Shown here piece after piece: positions 1 through 20,763 of a stretch of DNA of 64,000 bases (position 1 is the stretch's first letter; the number at the start of each line of letters is the position of its first letter). The position numbers and the translations under genes are program-made. This stretch comes from Angiostrongylus vasorum. Taxonomy: Eukaryota; Nematoda; Chromadorea; Rhabditida; Metastrongylidae. Under the pieces are notes generated by a model that had not been told where the DNA came from, searched no databases, and saw only the letters and a list, made by a program, of their open reading frames with translations. The stretch spans positions 1,178,001 through 1,242,000 of the forward strand of contig JADANN010000309.1 of NCBI GenBank assembly GCA_018806985.1. Reading direction: 5' to 3'.

Positions 1-367
1 AAGAGGCTGTCAGCATCCTACAGTTACACTTATGCACGTTTCGTTAGTGATTTGCCATTTTTTTCGTGGTGAGGTACCCCTAAATGTCGAAAATTGGTGT
101 TGAAACACCGCAGTAACACCACACTGCTGTTCTGTTACTGTAAATCTCCACAATGGCTCACCGCTTCATCATGAGATGGTGATGTACCTGGTTGGCTAGC
201 TGCTACTGTACGCGATGAGTTTAATTAAGTTTCGTAATTGAATTGGGACGTACGACATTCCCATCCAGCCAAGAGTAAACTAATCCTAGAAATCACCACG
301 TTCTGGAGAACAACTGGTCGAACGTTGTGAAACTCACTTCTAACCAACATAAATAAGGGTCATCACG

Positions 368-700
368 AACATAGTGCTGGTTCGATTCCGCACCGAGCTC
401 ACCAAACCTCCTCTCTCCGGGGCCGGGAAATTTGTAACCGACTTGCTTGAGAAAATTTCACTCTTTGCAATCCAATTGGAAAGGCTCTAGCTCTGATAAC
501 TCAAAACACCAGATAGAATCGATTCAACCAAAATTAAACAACATTCAAGAGGGAGAATCCTCAAGCAGCAGCCGAAGCCACGCATAAAGGATGGAAGAAC
601 TTCGTCGATGATAAATACGAGGAAACGAATTGAATGCGAGACGTGCTGAGATTCGCACGGTAGATTTGAAAGATGGGTCGTTTCGAAAAATAAAACCAAC
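368..700 (+). mobile_element. SINE-B copy
   Basis: Family B: tRNA-like head (CTGGTTCGATTCCGC is the B box here), a middle with CCAATTGGA, then AGAATCCTCAAGCAGCAGCC and GAGGAAACGAATTGAATGCG, ending near AGATTTGAAAGATGGGTC. The head start is eroded. Confidence 0.65.
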
Positions 701-839
701 AAAGATAAACGACTGTCCGAGGAGGGAAAGATTTGAGAACAAGAGGTGCGGAATCTTTGGGAGTACAGGAAATTTTTTTCTTTTTTTTTGCGAAACCAGT
801 AGTACAACAGATTTCGATTAGCTGAGCAAATACTCATAC

Positions 840-1550
840 GATCCTTTTGAAAAACATCGTTTTAGATTTTTTGAAAAAAAAACCCTATAATTACGAACCG
901 ATATGTAAGCGTTTCTTTAAAAAACTAACCGATCAAGCATATCTGCGTACATAACTATATGGTACTTCCCAAGGTAGTCGCGAAAACGACTACGCCAACA
1001 CTCACGCAGTTCTGCTTGCTGATTTTGCCTCATCATTACCACTACACCTCGGGAATCTGACTTTGTACCTTGAAAACGTATAGGACGTACATCTGGTTAT
1101 TATCGAGCGAAAGTATCAGAACGTGAAGCGAAAAGAAACAAAATCCAGTTGGTTACTAAAACACGGAAACTGAAATGAACTGTTAACATACTGTGGAATC
1201 CGAACTGATGCGTTCCATTGAAAAGTCGATAACCTACTATACCTTCTGCCACCGGTATCGTAATGTATATATCATCAGATAGACCTTCTCCACCACATGA
1301 TTTCAGCACTACAACGCTATCAATCATTAGTGACCGGAACATAAAAAGAAATTCTACACGAGGACTTTCATCTCTGAAAAAGCTAAGAAAAATTAAATAT
1401 AGTAAGTTATTAAGCTTACCACCGTGCAACAGAATGAAAATGATGAGCCGCATATTGATGTGGACTTCGGAATGAGCACTGTTAACAAGAATTTTGCATC
1501 TCTGAAACTTGTCTCAGTTCATATGTACTGAAATCACTACAAGTACATCT
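840..1550. other. No feature seen
   Basis: AT-rich sequence with two small opposing open frames near 1100-1475 that look like chance. Nothing recognisable. Confidence 0.5.
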
Positions 1551-1553
1551 AGA

Positions 1554-1555
<2 letters not shown>

Positions 1556-1605
<50 letters not shown>
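1556..1605. repeat. (AT)n microsatellite
   Basis: About 25 uninterrupted AT units, just beside the tail of the SINE-A at 1636. Confidence 0.95.
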
Positions 1606-1608
<3 letters not shown>

Positions 1609-1635
1609 GGTAGATGAAACTCTCAGAGTTGATTT

Positions 1636-1890
1636 ATCCCTGAGGGATGCGCTATGCTCTCGACTTCATTAGGTATCGTTGGAGGTGATTGAATGCATAT
1701 CTGGCCTTTACAATGACTCGCGGTGGCCTACCGATGTATCGAGCCAGTGCTGCTATCCTCCCAGACAAGTCTGGTACCAATTTGCCAACCCCGGAGGGAT
1801 GAAAGGTTTGGTGGGCCATGGGCGCGAGGATCGACCCCACGTGTGTGTTGCAGGGCGCCCCGACCACTGGACAACACGCACCCCCGTGTC
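1636..1890 (-). mobile_element. SINE-A, near full length
   Basis: Family A: a tRNA-like head (GTGTGGCGCAGTGGTCGGAG as A box, GATCGATCCC as B box), a body containing AGACTTGTCTGGGAGGATAG and ATGCATTCAATCACCTCCAA, and an end with GATCAACGCCGAGAGC. This copy is on the minus strand, with its head near 1888, and has a damaged A box. Confidence 0.8.
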
Positions 1891-1935
1891 TATACATATC
1901 CACATAGATATGTGTACATATATGCATCTATGCGC

Positions 1936-1938
1936 ATG

Positions 1939-1971
<33 letters not shown>

Positions 1972-1996
1972 GTATATGTAATACATATATGTATAT
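1936..1996. repeat. Imperfect (AT)n/(GT) microsatellite
   Basis: AT units interrupted by single GTATAT and ACATAT steps, just beside the head of the SINE-A at 1636-1890. Together with the other microsatellite it brackets that SINE. Confidence 0.85.
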
Positions 1997-1999
1997 AGA

Positions 2000-2672
2000 T
2001 CTTTAAACCTTGCAACCATATACACATTACAGCACCGCTTTTGGGGTAGCAATGAGTAAACGCACACAGAAGAAAAGCACTACAACAAACAGCATCGTAA
2101 AAACCAATGAATGGCTCATAGAGAAGAATATAGCAAAAAAACATTTTTAAAGTCATAATAAACAATGGGACCGCTTCTTATTCGACTATAAGAAAAATAC
2201 GAGAATGGAATCAAAGCGTGTGATCCAAATAATTGCTTGAGTACAACACGCATGTAAGTTCAGAAAAGTGCTGCAGTAAATTTATTCGACTCTTTTTTAA
2301 GATAAACCAATTAGAAACGAGGACCTTGCAATCTATACCTTGAAAATAACACTTCAAACATGAGGAAAGCGCCAAAGACGCAAGCAAACTTAGCAAGAAC
2401 GAATTACTGGACTAACGCCATAACATAAATAACAAAACAACCAAACGAAAGCCTTTGTTCAAAAAAAGGCCTTTAAATTATAATCATAGCCAGACTTCCT
2501 TTAAAAAAAACCATTCTAAAACCGTTCTATAACTTGCCAAGCTCATCGAATGCTGGTGGCATAATTAAAAACGAACCCGAATGTTCTTATTTCTAAATCT
2601 GAACAAGTTCGCAGTAAAATAGATGTCTTGCCAAAGTGCAGGAACATCAAAACAAGCATCTCGCAAGAGTAA
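2000..2672. other. ears-1 3' flank
   Basis: No coding signal. On the minus strand an AATAAA at 2281-2286 is the first canonical poly(A) signal I find after the ears-1 stop. A nearer variant, AATAAG near 2587-2592, could serve instead. Confidence 0.35.
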
Positions 2673-12981
<10,309 letters not shown>

Positions 12982-13007
12982 TGGTACAACCAAGCCTGTA
13001 ACAACTT

Positions 13008-13020
13008 CTGTAAAACATAT
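13008..13020 (-). promoter_or_regulatory. ears-1: Probable trans-splice acceptor of ears-1
   Basis: On the minus strand ATGTTTTACAG ends 26 nt before the ears-1 ATG. A pyrimidine-rich AG this close to the start, with no recognisable upstream exon, fits spliced-leader addition. A short ordinary 5' UTR intron is the alternative. Confidence 0.5.
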
Positions 13021-13196
13021 GACAAAAAATCTCAGCAGTACTTCCAGAAGTCCATACGCCAAGAAAGGATACAACCATCGATATAACAGAAAAGTGAAGA
13101 GACGAGTGATAAGACAAGAGAAGAGCAGAACGCTCTACTGCAATATTCAGACGTTTCCAATAATCACACTTCCATAGTGCGGGCAATGCATGGCAT

Positions 13197-13237
13197 TTGA
13201 CGGGTAAATTGACGACAGACTTGACGGCATTTGACGG
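13197..13237 (+). promoter_or_regulatory. Cluster of four TTGACGG-type motifs
   Basis: TTGACGG occurs at 13197, 13221 and 13231, with TTGACGA at 13209, so the spacings are 12, 12 and 10 bp. The longer form CATTTGACGG occurs twice (13194 and 13228). The cluster is about 220 bp upstream of the ears-1 start. TGACG is the half-site of many bZIP factors, so an enhancer role is possible, but that is inference. Confidence 0.35.
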
Positions 13238-13479
13238 AAGACTTTGTTGGCTCCAGGTGAATCGTGTGCTGTTGCTTCACGAAATCCAAATGCTTGTTGG
13301 TTTTTGCGACAGTGATTGCTTCAGACGCTTTGATTTTGCCCTGTACTGTTTTATTTCTCTTCTTTGGGTTAGGCTTGGAAGGGCGATTGTTTGAGAATTA
13401 GTTCGACAAGACTAAGTTGCGTGAATTTAGCAGGTTCCTAGTCAAGACACTATTGTGTTGTTCTTATTTCAAACCAGAC

Positions 13480-13940
13480 TCTCCAGTTTGCCTTGTTTTT
13501 TGACCTGCCAACGTGCGAATCCGAATCTCCGACCCGCGCCTACGATCAAAAAATCGAAGGTGCCGTTCTGTACGCCAAACAGTGGAAGATAAGGTGGGCC
13601 GGACACGTAATGCGTATGAACGACAACCAATGGACAAGAGCCGTTAATAACTGGATTCCTGGAAATGTCAATCGTGCTGCAAGAAGGCCACCGACGCGAT
13701 GGTCGGAGTTCTTCATGGAAAGCCTAGAGGAAAGGTATGATTCTGAACGAGTCCCTAGAGCGAGCAGAACCAACTGGGCTACCCTTGCACGCAACAGGGA
13801 AATACTGGTGCCCTCTCGACTCACTCGACAATCAACGGAACTAAAGGTGACAGGGGGAACGTGCGAAGATTGAGCTCGGCTTCCCGAGTCTATTATGAGG
13901 CTCGTTTGTCTCGTAAAACCAATAAAGCACTTATGGATGG
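13480..13940 (+). mobile_element. RTE-clade LINE 3' end
   Basis: The open frame 13493-13873 is the C-terminal tail of an RTE protein: AVLYAKQWKIRWAGHVMRMN, RRPPTRWSEFF and RTNWATLARNRE. It is the best preserved copy of this tail in the window. It lies in the divergent promoter region and could have brought new regulatory or transcription-stop signals. Confidence 0.8.
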
Positions 13941-14169
13941 GTTTCCTATCAGTCCTACGATCTTTCTTCTTTTTTTTTGCTACCTTCCAAACCCTTTTCG
14001 TTTAAGTATTTCTCTTTGATAGAATCCTATTTTATAGTGGGTTCTTCGAAGACCAAAACGTTGTTTCTACTCATGTTCCTGGATCTGGATAAAAAGCCTT
14101 TATATGCCATGCGGATACCGTTTGCTTCCTATGTTTGACGTAATACCTCGTACCTTGTCTTACACTTAC

Positions 14170-14179
14170 TTTCCCGTAG
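14170..14179 (+). promoter_or_regulatory. ELP6: Probable trans-splice acceptor of ELP6
   Basis: TTTCCCGTAG ends 10 nt before the ELP6 start codon, which is close enough to suggest spliced-leader addition directly in front of the reading frame. Confidence 0.45.
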
Positions 14180-14189
14180 CTGGCCACCG

Positions 14190-17100
14190 ATGCTGAAGCT
14201 TCTGTCGAAAGTGCCCGGTGTGGACCGCGGTATTGGTCTGGCGACATCGTCAGGTTCCTTATCGGACCTCTTCCTGCAACTGCACTATTGCTCCACATTC
14301 TTAGCTGTGAAAAAGCGTGTGGTTATAATTAGCAGCCACCTGGTAGAATGGAATTACAGGTGAGTGTAAGCAGCTGTTCATAGATGTTTCGCACTTCTTT
14401 TCTTCTAATTGAACCAACAAAACTATTTTTTTTAAGGACAATATTCAGTAAACTTGCCCTTCGTTGGGATCCTTCTCTGATAACGATTGCTGAAATTGAT
14501 AACATCCTGGAAAATAGTCTTTGTATCAAAGAGGAAGATATAGTCAAGTCATTGGAACAGGTGTGAATTTTAACCTACTTGGAGTAAATGATCCATGGCA
14601 CAGCGGGGTACAAGAAGCACAAAGAAACATGTGAGTGTGACAGATCGGGTCTAGCCATGTATCTCGAAAGATACGATCCCGTTTTCGAGCTTCACATCTT
14701 GTGCCATTGAAAACGTTGAAGATCAATGTAGATCAGAGTTTGCTGCAGTAAAAGAGAAGAGTGATGTCTCCTATCTGCTGCAACAAATGTAGAAGGTCTT
14801 TCTTTAGCAAATCCCAGGACCACTTCTGTTTAGCCTCGGCATTGATCAATAATCCACTTTTTTCTCTGATCAGCAAACAAAAGCTTATTACAGCATTTAT
14901 TCATTCAAGATAGCTGATGTTTCAACGGTTTCGCCTTCTTCAGGGCCGTATTGTTCTTTGCAAGCTTTCCAGATATTTGGTGGAGACTAGCCGGTTGGAG
15001 TTTTAAATGGAGGAGGAATGTCCGCTTCGGCGGTTTCACCTGCTTCAGAGCGTGGGAATGTGAAACACATGGATTCTACTCAGCCAAGCACTTTCGTAAC
15101 CTCAGCGGACAACACACATAAATTTCCGTTCACGTAATAAGCAGCTTCTTTTAAACAGCCACCGTCTTGTTCTTTATAAGTCTTCCAGTTATTTGGTGGA
15201 GAAAAGCCGCATGTTGAGGTAAGAGAACCAGACTAAGGTATGGCGCGGTCACGTGTGATCATAAGGCACTCCTCCTTGCGATTCGCTTTAAGATTTTAGA
15301 ATTCTTCCAAAATCTAGTTAACAACAAAATTTATTCAATACAATGATGACAGACGTTTCGGCAGTTTCACCTTCTTCAAAGCATTGAAATTCTTAAGTTA
15401 GTATTCATTGATGAACTTGCTTCCACCGATCTCTCAACGTTCAAAGTCAGACCTATCATCAGTCCTGTATAGGGACACATGGATACATTAGCTTGGTTCG
15501 TAAACCTAGTACTCATCCAGTTGCTTAAACACATCCCAGCCCATCTCACGAATACCCAAATGTTCCTAGATCGTCTACATAATGCGCGTCTTAACAGCGC
15601 CTGTGATGCAGTCCAAAGATGCTATAGCCCTTTATACGTGTCGAATCACTCCGCAATGCAGGCCATCCGCGAGCTTCTTGTGCAACAAGAAGGAGTAATA
15701 AGCATGCACAACTTCTCGATTCAGCACCTCATGGTCCCTAAGGGAGCGACCAAGCTGCTCGGTCTTCGGATGGTCTAGAAAATATTATGCACAAATAACA
15801 GAGTTGGCAATGGCACAGCGACTAGCACCAAGCCTTGCTAATGCGTTTATGTTTAAAGTTGAAGCGCCCCTACTCGGTCTCCTGCCACTACTATACCGTA
15901 GGTATGTATACTACGGCTGTTTTCTCATCTGTTCAACACAGGAGGAGATGGACAAATGTTTTCAATTACTAAAGCACTAGTCAGAGTACACATATAGTTA
16001 CTGATGAAACTGAAGAAAGACTAACTTCAGTTTCTGAATGTTCAAATCAATCTGTCCACAAATGGCTACACCACCAAATGGTAGCGAAAGCCAAGTAACA
16101 AAAAATATACTGGCTTACTACATGTATTCTCACCCTTCACACACTAGTGCACTTGTGAGAGGCATATTTCATACAGCGGCCGGTCTGCGTACAGGAAGAG
16201 AGCAGACAGAGGAATCCCTAGACTTTGCGCGAAGAATAACTGTTTTCAATGGCTACGAAGCAATAGTTACTCGGGATAGGTTTAGAGGAACAAGCATACC
16301 TCAAAACGATAAGTTTAGCGAGAATAGGATCCCGTTTCCTGCCCTTTATTTCGAACAAAATAAGCACAGCCATAAAACGTTGCTTAAAAAGGCGTGGTTC
16401 AGAGAAGTCGGTAGCAGTGATTGAAATGCGACCGGGCATTCCCAGACGCCAGCTAGTTCGTAACCGCCTTTATGACCATCTATGCACAACAAAAAATAGC
16501 ATAATTTGGCCTAACGGTAGGGACGGTGATTGCATGGGTTCGTGTACAGTTTATCTGATCTATTGTAAAGCGTGGGGGAACGAATACATTGGCGAAACTG
16601 GTAGACCACTCTGCCTCCGTACAAAAGAATACCTAGGCGGCAAGCATAGAGTTAAACAAAGTACTCCAATAGGCGAGCAGAGGACCTGTCGACATAACGG
16701 ACATTTTGTAGTAGAAGCAACAATGCTCTCATAGGAATCTAAAACTTCAACGCGTGGAAGTCTTGTAGTGTTTTGGAAAAACTCTGAAAATACAAGAGTG
16801 AACCGCCAAAAGAAATGCCGTATGATCACGTGTGATCACGCGCCATATCTCAGATGGACTTTTTGTCGGAGCCACGCACGTTTCTCACCTATGTGGGAGT
16901 GCGCGGCTGGTCTCCAATCGTGACTGGTGGACTTAAGAACAAAATGTGGAGTGTTTAAAAGAGGCTGTTCACAAATAAACATTTATATATTAAGTTTTGC
17001 CTGCTGAGGTTATGATGGTGTTTGACTGAGTGGATTGCATGTCAGTTTGACTCTTTCAGGCTCTGAAAAGTGGGAACCGTCGAAACGTCAGCGTAAGATC

Positions 17101-20100
17101 GAACAACGTAACATCACGACATAGCTTACCATAGCTTACCATATATGTGCACGAGCCAACAAATACACTATAACGAGTAGACCGAATCGTGCTTCTACTG
17201 CGAGAAATAAGAATATGCATTATGAAGCCGTGACGTGGTACAAACACGAGAACAAAGAATGGATAGAATGAAAAATCAAAATTTGTCATATGACTGTAGA
17301 CAACACCCACTGAGTACCAAACTAAAGGAGAATCATGCCGAAGTTGCTACGGAAATGTATAGACACCATACTTCCATCTGCAGAAATCACCAAAGCCACC
17401 AAAGAGTGGTCAAAGGGAAAAGAATATGGGTGTTATCAGACTGGCAACGAACACAAAGAAAGCAAAAGTTACATCGTCAACAACAATCAACACAGTGATC
17501 TTTCAATAAACAGAAATGCAACACATCTTCCTACTGCATGCTATTCGTTTACATACGTTCAACGTCCAAGAAAACCGGTACGAGAACGTGGACGGAAAGT
17601 AGATTTTCGACAACGAAAGTAAACGTTCCACAACATAGTGAGGATCAATAATCATTGGAGGTTCTACACACATCCGAATTTTTGGGAGTCCAGGAATTCG
17701 TAAAATACAAGCTGAAAAATGTAAGAATAAAAAGTTCAATAGTTTGTGGGGTACTTTAAAAACACGATATAAAAAGAAAATACGACCACTGAGAACTACT
17801 TTCATAGATCATGAACACGAATATCGCAGACCTCGGTGACTGAACGTGCTGACAATCTTACTGTACTTCAACAGCATAGTGAGACAATCATTCAACAGCA
17901 AAGCAGCAGAACAGTTAATGAGTCGAAGGTGTCTAACCTCGTTAAACGACATTCTAGATGCAATACCAGGCGTCACGGAGTAGTCAGGCGGGAGCTACGG
18001 CGAGGCAATGGAGCTAGGAGGAATTTTCGATATAACGGCGCTCCGAAGGCATTCTCGTTCATTAAAGGGCAACAATCGTCCAAAACCTGTCTTTTCACCA
18101 CAAGTGTGCTACAAATTTATTTTAATTTAACATGGATCATCTCCATGAAGTCGGCGACGCAGACCAGCTATGCCTTTCGAGTGTCGCAAGGACTTATCAG
18201 TCCATGCAAAGTGTCTCAGCTCTTTAAACTGATGAATTTATGAAGGAGTTTCGTTTTAGGTCACTAAATCAAAATGTGTGGAGAGTGTAGGGACTATTCT
18301 GTGTTCTGTAGAATACAACCACAACGATGTTGAAATGTGAGCAAAACTCGGAACGTTATATGCGCTTCGAAATCGCAGTTACCCTTTCCGGGGGCTCATT
18401 TCATTTCCATTGTACCAACCGAGGCTCTTTTGTTACCTTTCTCTCAGCCAGCATGGCTCTCGATTGGTGCAGTAACATAACACCTGAGCCCTCAGAATGA
18501 CTAGTCTCCGGTTCGAGCACACCTTAAGTCCCAGGTTTTCCTCATATCTCAACATCATTGTAGTTGTATTTCACGTAGTATTATGCCATCAAATAAGAAT
18601 AGGTAGTTAATAAAAGTTAACATCTTGCATAGAATAGTGTTCTTTGTTTTAGAGTCAAAAAGCTTCCCAAAGTCGTGAGAGTACAAGTAAGAAGAAAGAG
18701 GTTACCCGTAGCATAAAAAAAATCACAAAAAACCCACCTTCATTAGATCGAGGATTGTATAATCAATGTTTTTTGGATTATTAAACTAACATGGGGTTCT
18801 TTTAAAACTTGATACCATGATATCAGTTGAAAGCGGATGGTAATATATCGGAAACTATCATTTATGAAACTGTACTGCAGAGTGAAGTTCGAAGCTCTTT
18901 ATTTGAGCGGTGCTACATCCTAGCGGATTCGACTCGATGCGACCATGAAGACCAATATCGCGAGAACAACTAGCTTTGGACAATCTATTCGGGCCATCTG
19001 AAAAAGGCGAACGCGCCGAAACGTTAGCTGAGTAACACTTATAGCAATCTCGTTCTAGCTCAATGATCTAAAGAAATAATATGCGGAAAGGACGTAGAAA
19101 AGTCGAAATGTACAATGAAAACTAAGAAAGTCGTCACTTTCGATGGAAATAGGACGGACGGTAGGAATTGCATACGATTCACGGGAGAAAATTAGGCGTC
19201 GTACAAATTTTTAAAATTATATGATAAAATCGATCAACGTAAGAGTGCGCCATGCATTCGACTTCACCAAGCTTCATAAAGGTGATTCAATGAAGGCAAA
19301 TCGCAAGGTGTCAGGCCAGTGTTTTCATCCTCACCGAGAATTTTGGTAGCAATTTACCGACCGCCGGAGATGGGAATCGATCGAGTGTGTATTGCATGGT
19401 ATCTTTAACCACTTCGCTACATTAACCTTTCCGTTACCTAAATCCTGACGTGCGTTTTTGCGAATGTGTTAGGGTAGGGTATTGTCTTTTTCTTGCCATT
19501 AAGAGTGCATGTCCATTTTTTTTTTTCTAATTTCAGGTGTTCGACACAAATACGCCGCCATCCCTTCTCATTATTGATGACGTCTCAACGTGGGAGAGGC
19601 TTGGAATGCGACCGTGTTCCATAGTTTGTCTGATTCACAAGCTTTATACTCGGTTTGTAATGAAAAAAGGATTTTTTGTCCGTAAATCCGTTTATGATGG
19701 TTTATGGTTTCCTCAATAACTGCTGTGGAGCTTTTTAGGTTGGAATCAAACGGGTTGTTATTGGCAACGTTCTCTATGGTGACGAAGTCGTTCTACGCAC
19801 TCATCAGCAAAGCAGATTTCGTAATAGAACTAACACCAGTTGGTTCTGGGTTTGACAAGGATGTGACTGGACAGGTAGAGGCAGTGCAATATTTTTTGGA
19901 AAATTAGGAAGTACTGTCTTAAATAATATCGTAAAGTCAACGTTTATCGATTTTTATGATCAACGTGCTTGTATCATTATATTTCAGATGGTTGTAAGCG
20001 TCCATGGAGGAGGTACAACACCGGAAATTTCCGAATTTCTTTATGTAGAGGGAGATCGATCCATGAAGTGTTATTATCCTGGAACACGATCCTTTTTAAA

Positions 20101-20107
20101 TACATGA
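14190..20107 (+). CDS. ELP6: Elongator complex subunit 6
   Basis: Part of the Elp4-Elp5-Elp6 RecA-like ring of Elongator, which supports the tRNA wobble-uridine modification done by Elp3. Five exons give 221 aa: 14190-14359, 14437-14560, 19537-19652, 19739-19874 and 19988-20107; all phases match (2, 0, 2, 0). The order of blocks follows ELP6 of other animals. An N-terminal strand and degenerate nucleotide loop (GIGLATSSGS) come first, then the hydrophobic strand KKRVVIISS. A Walker-B-like strand (PPSLLIIDDVS, then WERLGMR) follows, then DFVIELTPVGSGFDKDVTGQ and a short C-terminal strand ending RSFLNT. No catalytic Walker A lysine is seen, as expected for this subunit. The human protein is somewhat longer (about 266 aa). 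The start lies 11 nt after a TTTCCCGTAG acceptor. The second intron (14561-19536) is 5 kb and filled by a PLE. The call rests on remembered family alignment, not a search. Confidence 0.84.
14911..14948 (-). ncRNA. Degenerate hammerhead-like motif
   Basis: Minus strand CTGAAGA, stem II GGCG with a weak partner (CGTT), GAAA, then CATC before AGCTA. Core is intact but stem II is damaged. Outer left end of PLE-1. Confidence 0.5.
15021..15052 (-). ncRNA. Degenerate hammerhead-like motif
   Basis: Minus strand CTGAAGC, stem II AGGTG against CCGCC, GAAG in place of GAAA, then CGGAC. Two conserved core positions are changed. Second of three minus-strand copies left of PLE-1. Confidence 0.4.
15346..15384 (-). 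ncRNA. Degenerate hammerhead-like motif
   Basis: Minus strand TTGAAGA (first core base C changed to T), stem II GGTG against TGCC, GAAA, CGTC then TGTC. Third minus-strand copy left of PLE-1. Confidence 0.45.
16417..16734 (+). pseudogene. GIY-YIG endonuclease remnant of PLE-1
   Basis: Open frame with the domain landmarks CTVYLIYCKAW (GIY part) and NEYIGETGRPLCLRTKEYL (YIG part with the conserved Arg). The preceding PRRQLVRNRLYDHLC matches the same place in PLE-2. It is only a fragment, since the reverse transcriptase upstream is broken by frameshifts. Confidence 0.8.
17058..17093 (+). ncRNA. Degenerate hammerhead-like motif
   Basis: CTGAAAA, a partly pairing stem II (GTGGGAACCGTC), GAAA, CGTC then AGCG. 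The core has A in place of the conserved G of CTGANGA, so activity is unlikely. It sits at the 3' end of PLE-1, same strand as its endonuclease. Confidence 0.5.
18345..18590. repeat. Two degraded SINE-C copies head to head
   Basis: A minus copy (about 18345-18450, with TACCCTTTCCGGGGGCTC) is followed by a plus copy (about 18450-18590, with CTCCGGTTCGAGCACACC and ATCTCAACATCATTGTAG). In ELP6 intron 2. Confidence 0.5.
18991..19030 (+). ncRNA. Orphan hammerhead-like motif
   Basis: CTGAAAA, a strong stem II (GGCG with CGCC), GAAA, CGTT then AGCTGA. The conserved G of the core and the C at the cut site are changed. No PLE coding sequence is recognisable next to it, so it may be a leftover 3' end in ELP6 intron 2. 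Confidence 0.4.
19245..19425 (-). mobile_element. SINE-A, degraded, in ELP6 intron 2
   Basis: GCGCCATGCATTCGACTTCA, then a body with many substitutions and GAATCGATCGAGTGTGTATT near the head. Old copy. Confidence 0.6.
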
Positions 20108-20112
20108 ATAAA
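20105..20112 (+). terminator. ELP6: Stop codon overlapping an AATAAA poly(A) signal
   Basis: The ELP6 stop and a canonical poly(A) signal share a base: TGAATAAA, with TGA at 20105-20107 and AATAAA at 20107-20112. If used, the 3' UTR would be only some 15-25 nt. Very short 3' UTRs occur in nematodes, but a further downstream site is possible. Confidence 0.5.
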
Positions 20113-20479
20113 AATTTGAATAGTTTTGTTGTGAATGCGTTACATCTATTAAATTTCGATACACTGGGCGTAATAGAATATCCGTTATATTTTGAGTAGA
20201 TAAGTGAATTTCCTTGCAAATACGCTTTAGAAAACCTTTTCACCCGTGTTACAGATTGTGGAAATCCGCTGTAGTATCACCTAGAGGGTGGGGACTGCAC
20301 TTATTCTAGCGCTTATCTTTTTTCTCTACAAAAGTAGATTGGCAGAACATTCTTTCACACCAGAGATCACGTCTAACGTATTGGTGTTTATTGTACGAAA
20401 TCTCCACAATATGCTTGATCGTACGTATATCGTGAGGATTTGGTAAGTACAACATACTTAGGTACTTGGATGGCCCATC

Positions 20480-20760
20480 CTAACCGGGTGTGGACACGAG
20501 CACAATTTCCATTCTCTCGGAGCTTTCCTGGCTTTAGCCATTGTAGTTCCCTGGAGTCCCGAGGTAAGGCAGGCTAAAGTCTGTCTCAGGTCGTCGCCAC
20601 CACAGGCGGTCGCCGCCCTTGTGGAGCATGGAGAGATTTGCCACCATGCAACTGGTTCGGTACCTGAACGGTGGTGGATCCTGCCATTGGATTCGGTAAG
20701 TACGACAGGTTGGAAATACTGCTGAGTCGTACTTCCATTCGTTTTTCTCTTGCTAATGAA
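20480..20760. other. GC-rich intergenic segment of unknown nature
   Basis: This stretch between ELP6 and the SINE-A at 20764 is visibly richer in G and C than its surroundings. It carries a long open frame on the minus strand (20458-20847) with ARKAPREWKLCSCPHPVRMG. It resembles no gene I know; a repeat family present elsewhere in the genome is the likeliest explanation. Confidence 0.35.
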
Positions 20761-20763
20761 CGG

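Larger units (their letters stand above)
12982..14189. promoter_or_regulatory. Divergent promoter region of ears-1 and ELP6
   Basis: The start codons of ears-1 (12981, minus) and ELP6 (14190, plus) point away from each other, 1.2 kb apart, so promoters for both genes should lie here. Part is taken by an RTE retroposon tail (13480-13940), leaving about 500 bp of older sequence next to ears-1 and 250 bp next to ELP6. I see no clear TATA box, which is not unusual for nematode housekeeping genes. Confidence 0.5.
14880..17110. mobile_element. Penelope-like element with inverted 5' part (PLE-1)
   Basis: Fills part of ELP6 intron 2. The plus copy runs from about 15.43 to 17.1 kb: reverse transcriptase pieces (LIQLLKHIPAHLTNTQMFL, then MAQRLAPSLANAFMFKVEAP), connector, GIY-YIG (16417-16734) and a hammerhead-like motif. 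Left of it, from 14.9 to 15.4 kb, lie three hammerhead-like motifs on the minus strand. An inverted match to the 3' end is also present: TCACGTGTGATCAT near 15250 and its counterpart near 16820. The layout is the same head-to-head pairing as PLE-2, more decayed. The palm DD motif has become YVYYGCF. Confidence 0.8.

Noticed and set aside
16038..16424. 128-codon plus frame as a host gene
   Set aside because: It is the frameshifted connector between reverse transcriptase and endonuclease of PLE-1.
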